From Halarcobacter sp. (GTDB taxonomy: Bacteria; Campylobacterota; Campylobacteria; Campylobacterales; Arcobacteraceae): DNA of 64,000 bases. The position numbers were made by a program, and so were the translations under genes. The notes under the pieces were generated by a model. It made no database searches, was not told where the DNA came from, and saw nothing but the letters and a program-made list of their open reading frames with translations. The stretch covers positions 82,124 to 146,123 of the forward strand of contig JAQYVX010000010.1 of NCBI GenBank assembly GCA_030145305.1, written 5' to 3'. This document shows positions 38,444 to 47,952 of the stretch, in pieces; the stretch's first letter is position 1; the number at the start of each line of letters is the position of its first letter.

Positions 38444-40229
38444 ATATCTTTAAAACTGCCATAAATGCTTCTTGTGGTACATTTACCTTACCAATAGATT
38501 TCATTCTTTTCTTACCAGCTTTTTGTTTCTCTAAAAGTTTTCTTTTTCTAGTAATATCCCCACCATAACATTTAGCAGTTACATTTTTACCAGTAGATTT
38601 AACAGTTTCTCTAGCAATAATATTAGAGCCTATTGATGCTTGAATAGCAACCTCAAATAGTTGTCTTGGTATTAATTCTTTTAAGGCTTTAATAAACTCT
38701 CTACCTTTTGATAAAGCTTTGTTTTCAGGAACAATAATAGAAAGTGCATCTACTACTTCTCCTGCTACTTTAATATCAAGTTTTTGTAATACCCCTGGTC
38801 TAAATTCAATTGGTTCATAATCAAAAGATGCATAACCTTTTGTTGTAGATTTTAATCTATCGTAAAAGTCCATTACAATTTCATTCATAGGAATATCATA
38901 ATCAAGTAAAACTCTAGTTCCTATATAATCCATTCTATTTTGTACTCCTCTTTTATCATTAAGAAGTTTAATTACATTTCCTAAAAACTCATCTGGTACT
39001 AAAATAGTTGCTTTTACATAAGGTTCAAAAATTGTATCAATGTGATTTGGTTCCGGCAATTCACTTGGATTTCTAATTACAATTTTCTCACCATTATTTT
39101 TTAATACTTCATAAATAACTGTTGGTGCAGTTGCTATTAAATCAAGATTAAATTCTCTTTCTAATCTTTCTTTGATTACTTCCATATGAAGCATCCCTAA
39201 AAAACCTGCTCTAAAACCACTTCCTAGTGCTGCTGAACTTTCTGGTTCATAAGAGATTGAAGAATCGTTTAATCTTAATTTATCTAAGGCATCTCTTAAG
39301 TCTTCAAACTTATCTGTATCAATTGGGTAAATACCTGCAAATACAAAAGGTTTTGCTGGTTCAAAGCCATCAATAGGCTCAAGAGTTCTATTTTTTGCAT
39401 CAGTTATAGTATCACCAACTGCAATAATATCTACAGTTTTAATCCCTAAAACTACAATACCAATTTCACCTGTTTTAATCTCATTCGTAACTTGTTTTTT
39501 TAAAGGATGAGGGTACATTAATGATAATACTTGTTGCTCATGTTCTGTATTCATCATACGTACAACTTGCCCTTTTTTAATACTTCCATCATAAACCCGA
39601 ACTAAAGCTAAGGCTCCAAGGTAATTATCAAACCAAGAGTCATAAATAAGAGCTTTTGTTGGAGCATTAGTATCTCCTACAGGAGAGGGAACTCTATCAA
39701 CAATAGAATCAATTAAGTCTCTTACTCCTAATCCTGTTTTAGCACTTATTAGATTGTGTTCTGTACAATCAATTCCAATAGCTTCTTCAACTTCTTCTAG
39801 TACTCTAATAGGGTCAGCAGAAGGTAAATCGATTTTATTAACTACTGGCAATAGCTCTAAGTTATTTTCCATTGCAATATATACATTTGCAATAGTTTGA
39901 GCTTCAACACCTTGAGTTGAATCTACAATTAAAAGTGCCCCATCTGATGAAGCTAAAGATCTACTTACTTCATAGGAGAAATCAACATGACCTGGAGTAT
40001 CAATTAAATTCAAAACATAATTTTGACCATCTTTTACATAATCAAGTCTTACACTTTGTGCTTTAATTGTAATTCCACGTTCTTTTTCAATATCCATTGT
40101 ATCCATAACTTGAGCAGACATATCTCTATCTGCAACTGAACCACATTCTTGAATAATTCTATCTGCTAGTGTAGATTTACCATGATCAATGTGGGCAATA
40201 ATTGAGAAATTTCTAATATTTTCTTGCAA
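38442..40229 (-). CDS. lepA: Elongation factor 4 (LepA)
   Basis: A 595-residue translational GTPase. The P-loop is [13 protein letters not shown], the switch regions contain RGITIKAQ and [12 protein letters not shown], and the specificity loop is NKIDLPSA. The LepA C-terminal domain ends [15 protein letters not shown]. It back-translocates or rescues stalled ribosomes. It is a single gene. Confidence 0.97.
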   Translation of the reverse strand: MQENIRNFSIIAHIDHGKSTLADRIIQECGSVADRDMSAQVMDTMDIEKERGITIKAQSVRLDYVKDGQNYVLNLIDTPGHVDFSYEVSRSLASSDGALLIVDSTQGVEAQTIANVYIAMENNLELLPVVNKIDLPSADPIRVLEEVEEAIGIDCTEHNLISAKTGLGVRDLIDSIVDRVPSPVGDTNAPTKALIYDSWFDNYLGALALVRVYDGSIKKGQVVRMMNTEHEQQVLSLMYPHPLKKQVTNEIKTGEIGIVVLGIKTVDIIAVGDTITDAKNRTLEPIDGFEPAKPFVFAGIYPIDTDKFEDLRDALDKLRLNDSSISYEPESSAALGSGFRAGFLGMLHMEVIKERLEREFNLDLIATAPTVIYEVLKNNGEKIVIRNPSELPEPNHIDTIFEPYVKATILVPDEFLGNVIKLLNDKRGVQNRMDYIGTRVLLDYDIPMNEIVMDFYDRLKSTTKGYASFDYEPIEFRPGVLQKLDIKVAGEVVDALSIIVPENKALSKGREFIKALKELIPRQLFEVAIQASIGSNIIARETVKSTGKNVTAKCYGGDITRKRKLLEKQKAGKKRMKSIGKVNVPQEAFMAVLKI

Positions 40230-40332
40230 GCTATAATCCTATTTAATATATTTATCGCGATTATATCTAAAAAAATGTAAGTTTTATGTTAAGGGAAATT
40301 TTTATGGGGATTTTAAGGAAGAATAAGAAAGA

Positions 40333-40360
40333 TAGATTTTAGGCAAATGCCTAAAATCTA
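40333..40360 (-). terminator. Probable terminator after the OmpA-like gene
   Basis: A perfect 13-bp inverted repeat (40333-40345 with 40348-40360) just past the minus-strand OmpA-family stop. On the minus strand it is followed by a T/C-rich rather than pure T tract. Confidence 0.6.
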
Positions 40361-40376
40361 TAAAAAGTAATGAAGA

Positions 40377-41399
40377 TTATTTAAATATAAAACCTTCAAC
40401 TCTTCTGTTCATTGCTTTTCCTTCAGCAGTATCATTTGATGCTTTAGGTTTCATTTCACCATAACCAGTAGATTTTAATCTATCTGCTTTAACACCATAT
40501 GCTTCTAAAGCTTTAACAGCTGATGCTGCTCTTCTTTCAGATAGCTTTTGGTTATACGCTTTAGTACCAACTGCATCTGTATGTGCTTCAATTTTACCTT
40601 TAACTGATGGGAATGCTTTCATAAAATCAGCAAACTTTTTGATTTTTGAAGAATATGAGTTATTGATAACCGAAGAATCATTTTCAAAATTAATATTTAA
40701 GTTAACTTTTAAAGTACAACCATCAACATCAACAATATTTCCTTTTGGAGTATCAGGACATTTGTCAAGAGAATCAACAACACCATCACCATCTGTATCC
40801 ATTTCTTTTGGTTCTGTTTTTTCAACCATAGGAGCAGGAGCTGCTTTTTCAACCATAGGAGCAGGAGCTGCTTTTTTACCAAATGGAATTGCTAAACCAA
40901 CTGTATATAACAAGTTATTATCACCATGATCAGTTTCAATTAAATGTCTAACATCTGCTTTTAAAGATACATTTTCAGATAGTTTATATTTAACACCAAA
41001 TCCATAGTTTCCAAATAAACTATTTTCATTTCCATATTGCTCATTATCAAAAATTTCAATACCAGCACCAACTAATGCATATAAAGAAGTTGAAGAAGAT
41101 AATCCATACTCTTTTATTACGTTAGTAAAGATTCTTGTAATTCCTGTTTCTTTTGAAGTATTGTTTCTGTAATCTACATCTTCAAGAGATCTTAAGAAAC
41201 CTAATTCAATTTGGTCAAACATTGAGTCATCTAAATTAAAACCTAGAGCTAAACCAGCATTTGCATAGTTTCTTTCTAAATCTAAATTTCCTTCAGTATA
41301 AACTCCCCCAACCATTGGAGTAAGCTCATATTTGTACTCACTATTTGCTGCGAACATCATAGTAGCACATAATGCACTTGATAATAAAATTTTTTTCAT
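40377..41399 (-). CDS. OmpA/OprF-like outer-membrane porin
   Basis: 340 residues with a signal peptide (about 1-18). A predicted beta-barrel (about 20-175) is followed by a Pro/Ala linker made of two APAPMVEKA copies. A thrombospondin-3-like calcium motif comes next (DTDGDGVVDSLDKCPDTPKG). The C-terminal OmpA domain binds peptidoglycan (about 230-340; IEAHTDAVGTKAYNQKLSERR). It anchors the outer membrane to the wall; related Campylobacter CadF is an adhesin, but that role is not shown here. Confidence 0.93.
   Translation of the reverse strand: MKKILLSSALCATMMFAANSEYKYELTPMVGGVYTEGNLDLERNYANAGLALGFNLDDSMFDQIELGFLRSLEDVDYRNNTSKETGITRIFTNVIKEYGLSSSTSLYALVGAGIEIFDNEQYGNENSLFGNYGFGVKYKLSENVSLKADVRHLIETDHGDNNLLYTVGLAIPFGKKAAPAPMVEKAAPAPMVEKTEPKEMDTDGDGVVDSLDKCPDTPKGNIVDVDGCTLKVNLNINFENDSSVINNSYSSKIKKFADFMKAFPSVKGKIEAHTDAVGTKAYNQKLSERRAASAVKALEAYGVKADRLKSTGYGEMKPKASNDTAEGKAMNRRVEGFIFK
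40823..40876 (-). repeat. 27-bp tandem repeat encoding the OmpA linker
   Basis: Two perfect 27-bp copies (units at 40823 and 40850) encode nine residues each (APAPMVEKA). They lie in the Pro-rich hinge between the barrel and the calcium-binding repeat. An in-frame unit could vary linker length without frameshift. Confidence 0.85.
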
Positions 41400-41470
41400 T
41401 TTCTTTCCTTGTGTTTGTTATTTACACGATTGTAGCTAAAAATAAATTAAATATTTATTTGTAAAATAAA

Positions 41471-42403
41471 TTAATCAATAAATATAGAATTTACAGATTC
41501 GTTATTTGTAATTCTTCTAATTGTTTCGGCAATAATCTTTGTACCAGTTAAGATAGTAATCTTATCACTTGTTCCATGTAAAGGAATAGTATCAGTAATA
41601 ACTAGTTCATCTAAAGTACCACTATTAATTCTTTCATATGCAGGTCCACTTAAAACACCATGTGTACAACATGCCATTACTGATGTTGCTCCTCTTTGTT
41701 TTAATGCTTCAGCAGCTTTAACTAAAGTTCCAGCTGTGTCAACCATATCATCAACTAAGATTACATCTTTACCTTTTACTTCACCAATAATATTCATAAC
41801 TTCAGCGACATTAGCTTTTTCTCTTCTTTTATCAACAATAACTAAGTCATAACCTAATTTGTCTGCATAAGATCTAGCTCGTGCTACCCCACCAATATCA
41901 GGACTCGCGATAATTGGATTTTTTAAATTTTTTCTTTTTAAGTAATCAACAAATAAAACAGAACCATATAAGTTGTCAACTGGAATATTAAAGAAACCTT
42001 GAATTTGTGCTGCATGTAAGTCAATTGTTATAACTCTATCAATTCCTGAAGATTCTAACATATCAGCAACTAATTTTGCTGTAATTGGAACTCTAGGAGC
42101 TGCTTTCCTATCTTGCCTTGCATATCCAAAATATGGAATAACAGCAGAAATAGATTTTGCACTAGATCTTTTAAGTGCATCAACCATAATAAGTAATTCC
42201 ATTATGTGATCATTTGTAGGAGCACATGTTGGTTGAACAATAAATACGTCTTGTCCTCTAACACTTTCATGAATTTGAACAGATATTTCGCCATCACTAA
42301 ATTTTTTAATAGATGCTCCACCAATTTGCATATTCAAATATTTACCAACTTTTTTAGCAAATTCAGGGTTTGCGGTACCGCTAAAAAGCTTAAATTTCGC
42401 CAT
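41471..42403 (-). CDS. prs: Ribose-phosphate pyrophosphokinase
   Basis: 310 residues, typical length. FSDGEISVQIHESVRGQDVF, the flexible-loop Arg-rich FGYARQDRKAAPR and the PRPP loop ILVDDMVDTAGT are present. It makes PRPP from ribose-5-phosphate and ATP for nucleotide, histidine and tryptophan synthesis. It follows the OmpA-like gene with a 71-bp gap on the same strand and probably has its own promoter. Confidence 0.97.
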   Translation of the reverse strand: MAKFKLFSGTANPEFAKKVGKYLNMQIGGASIKKFSDGEISVQIHESVRGQDVFIVQPTCAPTNDHIMELLIMVDALKRSSAKSISAVIPYFGYARQDRKAAPRVPITAKLVADMLESSGIDRVITIDLHAAQIQGFFNIPVDNLYGSVLFVDYLKRKNLKNPIIASPDIGGVARARSYADKLGYDLVIVDKRREKANVAEVMNIIGEVKGKDVILVDDMVDTAGTLVKAAEALKQRGATSVMACCTHGVLSGPAYERINSGTLDELVITDTIPLHGTSDKITILTGTKIIAETIRRITNNESVNSIFID

Positions 42404-42542
42404 TAGATTTTCCTTGTGTGATTGTAGTATGGAAGCGATTTTATCTAAAAACTACTTAATGAATTTATATTTGAATGGTATTTTTTAAGTTTATTGATTT
42501 TTATTAAGAAAAAATATATAAAAAATATATTTTTTTAAAAAG

Positions 42543-42573
42543 TATAAACTAGACTTTTAAAGCCTAGTTTATA
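42543..42573 (-). terminator. mnmA terminator
   Basis: A 14-bp stem with one mismatch (42543-42556 with 42560-42573), closed by a 3-base loop and followed on the minus strand by CTTTTT. It begins just beyond the mnmA stop. Confidence 0.75.
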
Positions 42574-42577
42574 GCGA

Positions 42578-43612
42578 TTATTTAGTATTAGTTATCCAAG
42601 CACTTCCTAGTACTTTTTGATTTTCATAAAAAACTGCAAGTTGTCCAGCCGCAACTCCAAAAGCTGCTTCTTCTAAACTGATTATTGCTTTATTTCCTTC
42701 AATTTTAACTTTACAAGGTGTTGATATTGATCTGTATCTTAGCTTAACAGCACAATCAAATTCTTTTGTATCAACAAACATATTTAAGTTTTCAACTTCT
42801 ACTTCATTTATCTCTAAAGCTGCTTTTTTACCTACAACAATTGTATTGTCTTTTGGATTTAGTTTTGTAACAAAATGTGGATCATGAGCACCTTTTACTG
42901 TAAAGCCTCTTCTTTTACCTATTGTATAATGTGCATAACCTTTATGCTCTCCTACAATATTTCCCTCTTCATCTAAAACATTTCCCGGAACATCAATATT
43001 TGCATGTCTTTTTACAACATCAGTATATACAGTTTCTACAAAACAAATTTCTTGTGATTCATTTTTTTCAGTAATTCTTTTATAAGCAACATCTAATTCT
43101 TCACCAAATTTTATAATGTCTTCTTTTTTATAAGTACTTAAAGGAAATAGCATAAAAGGAAGTGCTTCTTTATCAACTTGAGATAAAAAGTAGCTTTGAT
43201 CTTTTGTTTTATCATCTGCTTCATAGAAAAATTCGCCATCTGTTTTTGCATAATGACCTGTTGCTAAATATGAAGCGCCATGCTCTTTTGCAAAATCAAG
43301 CATTGCTCCGAATTTAATTTGTTTATTACATTTTACACATGGATTAGGAGTAGTTCCTTCTAAATATGAATCTACAAAATATTCATAAATTTCAGCAGTA
43401 AATTTATCTGCTAAATCTAAAATATGATATTTTATATTTAAAAATTTAGCTACGTCTTCTATATAACCTAAATTTCTTTCATGATACCCATCTGTTCTAT
43501 TATGAAGTTTTAAATATACGCCTTCAACTTCATAGCCTTCTTTTTGTAGCATATAAGCTGTTACTGAAGAATCAATTCCTCCGCTCATACCTACCATTAC
43601 TTTTTTACTCAT
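42578..43612 (-). CDS. mnmA: tRNA 2-thiouridine(34) synthase MnmA
   Basis: 344 residues. The PP-loop is GMSGGIDSSVTAYML, the catalytic first Cys is in NPCVKCN, and the second is in SQEICFV. It thiolates the wobble uridine of tRNA-Lys, Glu and Gln. It starts 2 bp after the folK stop on the minus strand, so the two genes are co-transcribed. Confidence 0.96.
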   Translation of the reverse strand: MSKKVMVGMSGGIDSSVTAYMLQKEGYEVEGVYLKLHNRTDGYHERNLGYIEDVAKFLNIKYHILDLADKFTAEIYEYFVDSYLEGTTPNPCVKCNKQIKFGAMLDFAKEHGASYLATGHYAKTDGEFFYEADDKTKDQSYFLSQVDKEALPFMLFPLSTYKKEDIIKFGEELDVAYKRITEKNESQEICFVETVYTDVVKRHANIDVPGNVLDEEGNIVGEHKGYAHYTIGKRRGFTVKGAHDPHFVTKLNPKDNTIVVGKKAALEINEVEVENLNMFVDTKEFDCAVKLRYRSISTPCKVKIEGNKAIISLEEAAFGVAAGQLAVFYENQKVLGSAWITNTK

Positions 43613-43614
43613 TG

Positions 43615-44091
43615 TTACATCCTTTTTAAAGGAATAATCACTGATTCTCTACTAGCCCAATTTTTGTGAGGAATAATTAATTTTTCTGTATTTATTTTTT
43701 TATTATCAAAAAATACTATATCTATATCCAAGGTTCTAGGCGCATCTTGAAAGGATCGCTTTCTTCCGAATTTATTTTCATATCTTTGCATTGCACTTAA
43801 AAAGTCTTTAGGGCAAAGATTAGTTTTGAGCAAAATTATACCATTTAAAAAGTCATTTTGTTCTAAGAATCCAAAAGGAGGATTCTTTAAAAGAGGAGAA
43901 GATATAAGTAAAGTGAATCTTCTATCACTCTTTAAACATAAGATTAATTTATCAAATATTCTTTTAGTATTTCCAATATTTCCCCCAATCCCTATAGTTA
44001 CAGTATATTTTTTATTTGAGTTTTTATTAAATTTTTTAGGAAAATTGGGAGTAAAAAAAAGTGTTAAATTATCGCTTAATTTTTTTTTCAT
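43615..44091 (-). CDS. folK: 2-amino-4-hydroxy-6-hydroxymethyldihydropteridine pyrophosphokinase
   Basis: A 158-residue HPPK. GIGGNIGNTKRIFDKL, SSPLLKNPPFGFLEQNDFLN and the metal-binding RTLDIDIVFFDN are present. It pyrophosphorylates the pterin in folate synthesis. The N terminus has an extra 25 Lys/Asn-rich residues before the conserved core. It precedes mnmA in one operon. Confidence 0.93.
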   Translation of the reverse strand: MKKKLSDNLTLFFTPNFPKKFNKNSNKKYTVTIGIGGNIGNTKRIFDKLILCLKSDRRFTLLISSPLLKNPPFGFLEQNDFLNGIILLKTNLCPKDFLSAMQRYENKFGRKRSFQDAPRTLDIDIVFFDNKKINTEKLIIPHKNWASRESVIIPLKRM

Positions 44092-44150
44092 ATTTCCTCT
44101 TAGAATATAAAACTTATTAAATAAGTCAAGTTTATTTTTTATATTTTTTA

Positions 44151-45176
44151 CTAAAGTATAATTGCTTTGTCATTTTTCATTACAATAGTATCTTCAATTC
44201 TAACTCCAAATTCATTAGGAAGATAAATCCCTGGTTCTACAGTAAAAACCATATTATTTTCAATAATTACATCAGATTTTGAATTTATATTAGGAAATTC
44301 ATGAATATCAAGTCCTACTCCATGTCCAGTGCTATGAACAAAATATTTCCCATAACCTGCTTTTTCAATTACATCTCTAGCAATTTTATCAATTACAGAA
44401 GCTTTCATTCCTACTTTCGCTTTATTTATAGCTGTTAATTGCGCTTTATAAACCAAATCGTAAATTTTTTGATGTTTCTTATTTTTAAATTTTTGCTCTC
44501 TTTTAAATGAAAACTTCTCAAAATCTACATGTGAAGTACAAGTTCTATCTGAACAGTATCTTTTATATTTTACTCCTGCGTCAACTAAAAGTAAATCATT
44601 TAATTTTAATTTTTTCTTTGTAGGAAGAGCATGTGGTTTTGCTGCATTTTCATTTATAGCAACAATAGGGTCAAAACTTAAATCATAATTCCCTGTATTG
44701 CTCATTTTTTCTATTGCTTTAAAATGTAAAAAGTTTTCATTTTCTTCAAAACCATTTTTTCTAATATATTTAGCCAGCTCTTTAAAGCCTTCTTTTCCAA
44801 TTTTAGCAGCTTTTTTTAAAAGTTTTATCTCTTCATCACTTTTTATAATTCTTTTTAATTTTGAAAAGTTTTCTTTTGGAACAAAATTAATTTTCAAATT
44901 ATTTGTTAGTTTTTGATAAAAAGCTAACTTAAAATCATTTGGATCAAAGACAATCTTTTTGATTTTTGATTTTTTTAATAATTCTTGCGTATCACTTATA
45001 AAATCTGAACTTTCAATTACGATAGAATTTTTTGCATATTCTTTAGCTTCGATTGTGTATCTAGCATCTGTAATAAAAAAAGATTCATTTCCTAGCTTTA
45101 AAAATATGGCATTATCACAAGAAAAGCCACACTCATAGTAAATTGCGTTTTCATTTAATAAGATATAATTTTTCAT
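44151..45176 (-). CDS. Xaa-Pro aminopeptidase / M24 family peptidase
   Basis: 341 residues of the pita-bread metallopeptidase fold. Metal ligands are Asp in LLVDAGVKYKRYCSD (two Asp), His in HSTGHGVGLDIHEFP, Glu in TVEPGIY and Glu in VRIEDTIV. The N-terminal 125 residues form the creatinase-like domain. It removes residues from Xaa-Pro peptides in the cytosol. Whether it prefers aminopeptidase P or prolidase substrates is not decidable. It diverges from aroQ across 81 bp. Confidence 0.9.
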   Translation of the reverse strand: MKNYILLNENAIYYECGFSCDNAIFLKLGNESFFITDARYTIEAKEYAKNSIVIESSDFISDTQELLKKSKIKKIVFDPNDFKLAFYQKLTNNLKINFVPKENFSKLKRIIKSDEEIKLLKKAAKIGKEGFKELAKYIRKNGFEENENFLHFKAIEKMSNTGNYDLSFDPIVAINENAAKPHALPTKKKLKLNDLLLVDAGVKYKRYCSDRTCTSHVDFEKFSFKREQKFKNKKHQKIYDLVYKAQLTAINKAKVGMKASVIDKIARDVIEKAGYGKYFVHSTGHGVGLDIHEFPNINSKSDVIIENNMVFTVEPGIYLPNEFGVRIEDTIVMKNDKAIIL

Positions 45177-45257
45177 AATTTCTCTTCATTTGATTTGATT
45201 TAGTATTAACTATAATTTCAATATAATCTTACCTAAAATTTATAAAAGGAATATAAT

Positions 45258-45743
45258 ATGAAAATTGCAGTAATTCAAGGTCCAAACTTAAATATGTTAG
45301 GTATTAGAGAACAACATATTTATGGGCCAATGAGTTTAGAACAAATTCATGATCAAATGAAAGCTAGTGCAGAGCAAAACGGTGTAGAATTAGAGTTTTT
45401 TCAATCTAATTTAGAGGGTGAAATTATTGATAGAGTTCAAGAGTGTTTAGGTACAGTTGATGGTATTTTAATAAATCCAGCAGCATTTTCTCATACATCA
45501 ATTGGAATTAAAGATGCTTTATCAGCAGTTAATCTTCCTACAGTAGAAGTGCATATTTCAAATATCTATAAAAGAGAAGAATATAGACAAAAATCAATTA
45601 CAGCAGGAGCATCAACTGGTGTTATTAGTGGATTTGGACCATTTGGTTATCATCTTGGACTAATTTCATTAACTCAAATTGTTTCTGAAGTTAAAGCAGT
45701 TGCAGCTCAACAAGAGCAAGCGCAAAATAAAGAAGCTGAATAA
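45258..45743 (+). CDS. aroQ: Type II 3-dehydroquinate dehydratase
   Basis: 161 residues. The active-site [16 protein letters not shown] has the catalytic Tyr; [16 protein letters not shown] and [15 protein letters not shown] follow. It dehydrates 3-dehydroquinate in the shikimate pathway. It precedes the aminofutalosine deaminase gene by 5 bp, linking shikimate/chorismate supply with menaquinone synthesis. The Gln/Ala-rich C terminus is an extension. Confidence 0.97.
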   Translation: MKIAVIQGPNLNMLGIREQHIYGPMSLEQIHDQMKASAEQNGVELEFFQSNLEGEIIDRVQECLGTVDGILINPAAFSHTSIGIKDALSAVNLPTVEVHISNIYKREEYRQKSITAGASTGVISGFGPFGYHLGLISLTQIVSEVKAVAAQQEQAQNKEAE

Positions 45744-45748
45744 TATTA

Positions 45749-46972
45749 ATGAAAATTATTAAAGCATCTTGGGTAATTACTTGTGATGAAAACAGTACCA
45801 TTATAAAAAATGGTGCTGTTGTTTATGATAAGAAGATAATAGATATTGGCTCAGAAGAGTTTATTGAAAATAAATACCCAAACATAGAAATTACTTCATT
45901 AAAAGAAAATTCAGTTTTAATGCCAGGGCTTATAAATTCTCATGTACATTTAGAGTTTTCATCAAATACTACAACATTAAAATATGGTAACTTTATGAAT
46001 TGGTTAAATTCAGTAATATCTTCAAGAGATAAGTTAGTTGAGAAAGCAACAACAAAACTTATTTCGCATAAGTTATTAAAAATGCAAAAAACTGGTACTA
46101 CTACTATTGGCGCAATATCTTCTTATTCTTATGATTTAGAAGCTTGTATAAAATCACCAATAAATACAGTTTTTTTTAATGAAGTAATAGGAAGCAAACC
46201 TGATATGATTGATACTCTTTTTGCAGATTTTAAAGTAAGATTAAAAAGTGCCCAGCAAAATAAAAATGATAATTTTATTCCTGGGATTGCTATTCATTCT
46301 CCTTATTCTGTTCATCCTTTTTTACTAAGAGAAACTTTAGGTTTAGCTCGTAAAGAAAAATTAGCTGTAAGTTCTCATTTTTTAGAATCTCCTGAAGAGT
46401 TTCAATGGCTACATAAAGATGAAGGTGGATTTTTAAGCTTTTTTAAAAACTTTTTAGGGCAAGAAAAGGCTGTTACGAAACCAATGGATTTTTTGAATCA
46501 GTTTAAAGATGTAGATAACCTTTCTTTTACACATTGTGTGGAAGCAAGCCAAGAAGATTTTGATAAAATCAAAGACTTAGGTGCTACTGTAAATCATTGT
46601 GTAACATCTAATAGATTATTAAATAATACAAAATTAGACTTAAGTAAATTAAAAGAGATAAATTTTTCAATTGGAACAGATGGCTTAAGCTCAAATAATT
46701 CTTTATCTATGTTTGATGAATTGCGAAACTGTTTAATGGTTCATACAAATGAAAATGTTATTGAGTTTTCAAAGGTTTTAATAAAAGCTGCAACTAGAAA
46801 TGGAAGTTTAGCCTTAGGATTAAACAAAGGAGAGTTGGTAAAAAATAAAGATGCAGATATGATTTCTATTATTTTACCAGATTGTATAGAAGATGAAAAT
46901 GATTTATGTATGAATGTAATTTTACATACAAAATTTGTAGAAAGTTCAATTATTGGAGGAAAAAATGTTTGA
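45749..46972 (+). CDS. mqnX: 6-aminodeoxyfutalosine deaminase (amidohydrolase family)
   Basis: 407 residues. Metal-binding INSHVHLEFSS (HxH), the third His in SSHFLE, a His in FTHCVEAS and the catalytic Asp in SIGTDGLSSNN mark an amidohydrolase of the chlorohydrolase/deaminase group. In epsilonproteobacteria this gene encodes the deaminase of the futalosine menaquinone pathway. It lies between aroQ (5 bp away) and sppA (overlap 8 bp). Substrate assignment rests on family and context. Confidence 0.83.
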   Translation: MKIIKASWVITCDENSTIIKNGAVVYDKKIIDIGSEEFIENKYPNIEITSLKENSVLMPGLINSHVHLEFSSNTTTLKYGNFMNWLNSVISSRDKLVEKATTKLISHKLLKMQKTGTTTIGAISSYSYDLEACIKSPINTVFFNEVIGSKPDMIDTLFADFKVRLKSAQQNKNDNFIPGIAIHSPYSVHPFLLRETLGLARKEKLAVSSHFLESPEEFQWLHKDEGGFLSFFKNFLGQEKAVTKPMDFLNQFKDVDNLSFTHCVEASQEDFDKIKDLGATVNHCVTSNRLLNNTKLDLSKLKEINFSIGTDGLSSNNSLSMFDELRNCLMVHTNENVIEFSKVLIKAATRNGSLALGLNKGELVKNKDADMISIILPDCIEDENDLCMNVILHTKFVESSIIGGKNV

Positions 46973-47855
46973 AATGATAAAAAAATTATTTTACCCGATT
47001 ATAGCAATTTTAGATTTTATAACTAAATATTTTAAAACTATAGTATTTTTAACAATTGTTTATTTTTTTGTGGCAAGTTCAGAGGATTCAGCTTTAAATA
47101 GTAGTGAATTTGAAAATACTAATTTACAAAAAATAGAATTATTAGGGCCTATATTAAATATTGAAAAAACTATGGCTGAAATTAATGAGGCTAAAAAGAA
47201 TAAAAATATCAAAGGTGTTCTTTTACTTGTAAATTCACCAGGTGGAGCAGTTGCCCCTTCTGTTGAATTAGCTTACGCAATTAAAGAATTAGCAGAACTT
47301 AAACCAGTTGTTGCCTATGCCAGTGGAGTGATGGCAAGTGGGTCATATTATGCTTCAATTTGGGCAAATAAAATTATCGCAAATCCAGGAGCAATGATAG
47401 GTTCAATTGGAGTAATTTTCCAAGGTACAAATTTAGAAGAACTTATGGATACACTTGGAGTAAAAACGCAAACTGTAAAAGCAGGGCGTTATAAAGAAGC
47501 AGGTACTCCAACAAGAGAGTGGAATTCATACGAAAAAGAAGAGTTAGAAAAAGTAATAGCAGATACTTATGATATGTTTATAAGTGATGTCTCAAGTGCT
47601 AGAAAACTTAAAAAAGAAGAGCATACAGAATATGCAGATGCTCATATTTTTACTTCAAATCAAGCTAAAAAAGTAGGGCTTATTGATGAGGTATCAACTT
47701 TAACATATGCTAAATCTGAGATTGAAAAACTTTCAGGTGTAAAAACTCCTGTTTGGAAAAAAGAAGATAAGCTTGATAAGTTTATTGATAGAATGATAAG
47801 TGAAGTTGTTAGTGGTTTTTCTGTTAATATGGGTGGGACACTTAAGGCTTATTAA
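46965..47855 (+). CDS. sppA: Signal peptide peptidase SppA (short form)
   Basis: About 296 residues with one N-terminal membrane segment (about 20-38). The S49 protease core follows: LLLVNSPGGAVAPS, the nucleophile Ser in GVMASGSYYAS, IIANPGAMIGSIGV, and the catalytic Lys in GRYKEAG. It digests leftover signal peptides in the membrane. The ATG at 46965 has a GGAGG ribosome-binding site; the TTG four codons upstream is unlikely. Confidence 0.93.
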   Translation: MFEMIKKLFYPIIAILDFITKYFKTIVFLTIVYFFVASSEDSALNSSEFENTNLQKIELLGPILNIEKTMAEINEAKKNKNIKGVLLLVNSPGGAVAPSVELAYAIKELAELKPVVAYASGVMASGSYYASIWANKIIANPGAMIGSIGVIFQGTNLEELMDTLGVKTQTVKAGRYKEAGTPTREWNSYEKEELEKVIADTYDMFISDVSSARKLKKEEHTEYADAHIFTSNQAKKVGLIDEVSTLTYAKSEIEKLSGVKTPVWKKEDKLDKFIDRMISEVVSGFSVNMGGTLKAY

Positions 47856-47890
47856 TAAATTTAATAGAGTTAGGTTTTAAATTTAACTAT

Positions 47891-47929
47891 AAAAAAAGGC
47901 TAAGGTTTTAAACCTTAGCCTTTTTTTTA
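47891..47929. terminator. Bidirectional terminator between sppA and ackA
   Basis: A perfect 10-bp stem (GGCTAAGGTT at 47898-47907, AACCTTAGCC at 47911-47920), flanked by an A run and a T run. It ends both convergent transcripts. Confidence 0.92.
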
Positions 47930-47952
47930 TTCTACTTTTTAATAAAAAGTAA

